This document shows positions 5,614-7,055 of a stretch of 7,055 bases of DNA, in pieces. A program made the position numbers and the translations under genes. How positions within the stretch are numbered: the first letter of the stretch is position 1; every line of letters starts with the position of its first letter. The stretch is taken from positions 1-7,055 of the forward strand of contig VGBY01000052.1 of the NCBI GenBank assembly GCA_016870295.1, given 5' to 3'. The stretch comes from Actinomycetota bacterium. Its GTDB lineage: Bacteria > Actinomycetota > Acidimicrobiia > Acidimicrobiales > Ilumatobacteraceae. The notes beneath the pieces are model-generated. The model was not told where the DNA came from. It ran no database searches and worked only from the letters and a program-made list of their open reading frames with translations.

Positions 5614-6436
5614 CGTGAACCTGCTCCCGGTGCTCGCCATCAACTGGGAGCCACAATTACGCGGCTATGTCGTGGTACTCATCTCGGTCGTGGTGTTGAT
5701 CGGCGGTACCTACCTGGTGGTCGGCACCAACCTTGGCGCGCGACTCGGCTTTCTCGTCATCCTCGGTGGGCTCTTTGGCTGGATGGCTGCGATGGGCATC
5801 ATCTGGTGGACGTACGGCATCGGATTGCAGGGTCGCATGCCCACTTGGGAGCCCGCTGAACCAGCGACGATCATTCGTGACGCGCAGTTGTTTCAGCAAG
5901 TGGAGATTCTCGAACAGCCGCTCAAGTTGACGGGTACTGCAGCCGAGAACAGCGAGACGGTGGCCAAGGCTCTCGAGTCGGAGGGCTGGTTGCGGCTCGA
6001 TGAATCCGACCCGCAACGTGGTCAGGCAGTGGCATCGTCCGACGACCTGCTGATCAATCAGGCGGATGAGTTCGCCGCCGGTGAATTCGTGTCGGTGGCG
6101 GTGTTCGACCGTGGTGGCGAACGCTGGCCGAAGATCAACGAGTCACTCGACTTCTTTGCGTTCTTTCACGAGGCACGGTACGCCTTGGTTGAGGTTGCAC
6201 CGGTCGTGCCGCAGCGCATCGAGCCAGGTCGTGCACCAGCCCGACCGAAAGTCGACGAGTCGCAGGAGCGCCGTTACGTCTACATGATTCGCGATCTCGG
6301 CAACCGTCGCCAGCCGGCGATGTTCATCACCCTCGGGTCGTTGATCGTGTTCGTCATTCTCTGTTGGCTCATGCACCGACGCGATCTCATTTTGCGTGAA
6401 AACCTGGCTCGCTCGCGCGAGCTCGAGAAGGTCTGA
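5603..6436 (+). CDS. Membrane protein of unknown function with extracytoplasmic domain, between the bc and nuo genes
   Basis: I do not recognise the family. The product is 277 residues from GTG 5603, overlapping the diheme cytochrome gene by 11 bp. GTG 5615, one nt after that stop, is equally possible and would give 273 residues starting NLLPVLAINWEP. Helices lie at about 21-41, 47-69 and 239-257. The short Arg-containing loop between the first two and the basic C-terminus (HRRDLILRENLARSR) put the roughly 165-residue middle domain outside. That domain has no cysteine, no haem motif and no visible metal site. It has acidic, Pro-rich stretches and a segment RYVYMIRDLGNRRQPA just before helix 3. 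Tight packing suggests it is a structural or assembly subunit of the bc complex, or of a complex I-III association (inference). Confidence 0.88.
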   Translation: MVSDVNLLPVLAINWEPQLRGYVVVLISVVVLIGGTYLVVGTNLGARLGFLVILGGLFGWMAAMGIIWWTYGIGLQGRMPTWEPAEPATIIRDAQLFQQVEILEQPLKLTGTAAENSETVAKALESEGWLRLDESDPQRGQAVASSDDLLINQADEFAAGEFVSVAVFDRGGERWPKINESLDFFAFFHEARYALVEVAPVVPQRIEPGRAPARPKVDESQERRYVYMIRDLGNRRQPAMFITLGSLIVFVILCWLMHRRDLILRENLARSRELEKV

Positions 6437-6458
6437 TCTCGCACTAGCGGGGGTGTCG

Positions 6459-6962
6459 ATGGGCCAGTACCTGCCGATCGTCGTGCTCACGGCACTGGCA
6501 ATCGTGTTCGGCGTGCTCTCGTTGGTGGCGTCAAAATTGCTGGCGCCGAAGCGCCCGAACACGGCCAAGGATGCGCCGTACGAGTGCGGAATCGTGCCGA
6601 GTCGCGAGTCGCCCGAGCGGTTCCCCGTGTCGTTCTACATCGTGGCGATGTTGTTCATCATGTTCGACATCGAAATCATCTTCGCCTACCCGTACGCCAT
6701 CGCCCGCGAGTCACTCGGCGCCTTCGGCTTTTGGGAGATGGTGGCGTTCAGCGCGGTCTTTTTCGTGGCATTCGTATATATGGTGGCGCGCGGCGCACTG
6801 GAGTGGGGACCGTTGAAGAACGAGACACCGGTCGCCGACGTGGTCGCTGCACCCGTTGCTGCAGCGGGTGTGAAAGTCGTGGGACTCGACGGTCGTAGTG
6901 CGGGCGCGCGCGATGCTGCGCTGCCCGGCGCGGTTGAGCGCGAGACGGTCGGTGTCGCATGA
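6459..6962 (+). CDS. nuoA: NADH-quinone oxidoreductase subunit A
   Basis: The product is 167 residues. ATG 6459 is preceded by a G-rich AGCGGGGGTG stretch; the in-phase GTG at 6453 is a minor alternative. It has three helices and the NuoA/ND3 signatures: PYECG (40-44), with the loop cysteine C43, then FYIVAMLFIMFDIEIIFAYPYA (acidic D70 and E72 within helix 2), and EWGPLK at the end of helix 3 (115-120). NuoA helps form the quinone-access region of complex I in the membrane. The family core ends near residue 120; the remaining 47 residues are an Ala/Val/Gly-rich tail that looks like a lineage-specific extension. It follows the previous gene by 22 nt with no room for an evident terminator, and overlaps nuoB by 4 bp. 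Confidence 0.97.
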   Translation: MGQYLPIVVLTALAIVFGVLSLVASKLLAPKRPNTAKDAPYECGIVPSRESPERFPVSFYIVAMLFIMFDIEIIFAYPYAIARESLGAFGFWEMVAFSAVFFVAFVYMVARGALEWGPLKNETPVADVVAAPVAAAGVKVVGLDGRSAGARDAALPGAVERETVGVA

Positions 6963-7055
6963 GCGCCGTACGCGAAGTGCTCGACAACGGTCTCGGCGGC
7001 ATCAAGCACAACTTCCTCACTGGTCGCGTCGAAGATTTGGTGAAGTGGTCGCGCT
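6959..7055 (+). CDS. nuoB: NADH-quinone oxidoreductase subunit B, N-terminal fragment
   Basis: Partial: 32 codons, cut by the right edge. It starts at an ATGA overlap with the nuoA stop, the classic sign of translational coupling. The N-terminus contains HNFLTGRVEDLVKWSR, similar to the NuoB segment just before the conserved SxWPxTFGLACC region, which would lie outside the window. The order nuoA-nuoB with this overlap is standard. NuoB carries the N2 [4Fe-4S] cluster that reduces quinone; its cysteines are not visible here. Confidence 0.88.
   Translation, partial: MSAVREVLDNGLGGIKHNFLTGRVEDLVKWSR

Noticed and set aside
4420..5643. 407-codon minus-strand open frame opposite the diheme cytochrome
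   Set aside because: It is antisense to a gene with two clear haem motifs. Its translation is rich in Arg, Val, Thr and His without domain features, as expected from the complement of a high-GC gene.
1..7055. tRNA, rRNA, CRISPR array, insertion sequence or defence genes
   Set aside because: Nothing resembling these was seen. The window is almost fully occupied by respiratory genes with consistent composition.

Overview
This window is a respiratory-chain locus from a high-GC bacterium. An actinobacterium, probably of the Acidimicrobiia type, is the best guess. That guess rests on GTG starts, moderately high GC, a Tat-dependent Rieske protein with extra N-terminal membrane anchoring, and a cytochrome bc cluster running into nuoAB. 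Nothing here gives a firm taxonomic assignment.

Layout. On the left, two genes are read leftward. The first is a membrane-anchored monoheme cytochrome c (1023-202). It is followed after 69 nt by the N-terminus of a flavoprotein with a dinucleotide-binding GGGPAG motif (132-1, cut by the window edge). A 213-bp divergent intergenic region (1024-1236) follows. From 1237 to the right edge there are nine genes on the + strand with gaps of 0 to 34 nt or short overlaps, so probably one transcription unit. In order they are: an unrecognised three-helix membrane protein, a 2[4Fe-4S] ferredoxin, a b6-type cytochrome b, a subunit IV-type cytochrome b C-terminal half, a Tat-type Rieske protein, a membrane-anchored diheme cytochrome c, an unrecognised three-helix protein with a large extracytoplasmic domain, NuoA, and the start of NuoB.

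How it works together. NADH dehydrogenase (complex I, head of the nuo genes) should reduce menaquinone. The split cytochrome b, Rieske protein and diheme cytochrome form a quinol:cytochrome c reductase of the b6f-like class. The divergent monoheme cytochrome c is a plausible electron acceptor or link to an oxidase that lies outside the window.

Most notable points: (1) cytochrome b is split like b6/subunit IV, has 15-residue spacing of the second haem histidine pair, and carries a CLGG cysteine at the position that binds the extra haem c_n in b6f and Bacillus-type complexes. (2) Subunit IV lacks the PEWY glutamate and reads APWYFMGLQE. (3) A short motif, [IV]P-x2-LL-x-R-[SA]-K, occurs three times in two cytoplasmic N-terminal tails, twice in subunit IV and once in the divergent cytochrome c. 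(4) A ferredoxin and an unknown membrane protein head the operon, which suggests, but does not prove, a ferredoxin-linked electron entry into the complex. There are no RNA genes, insertion sequences or CRISPR arrays visible.
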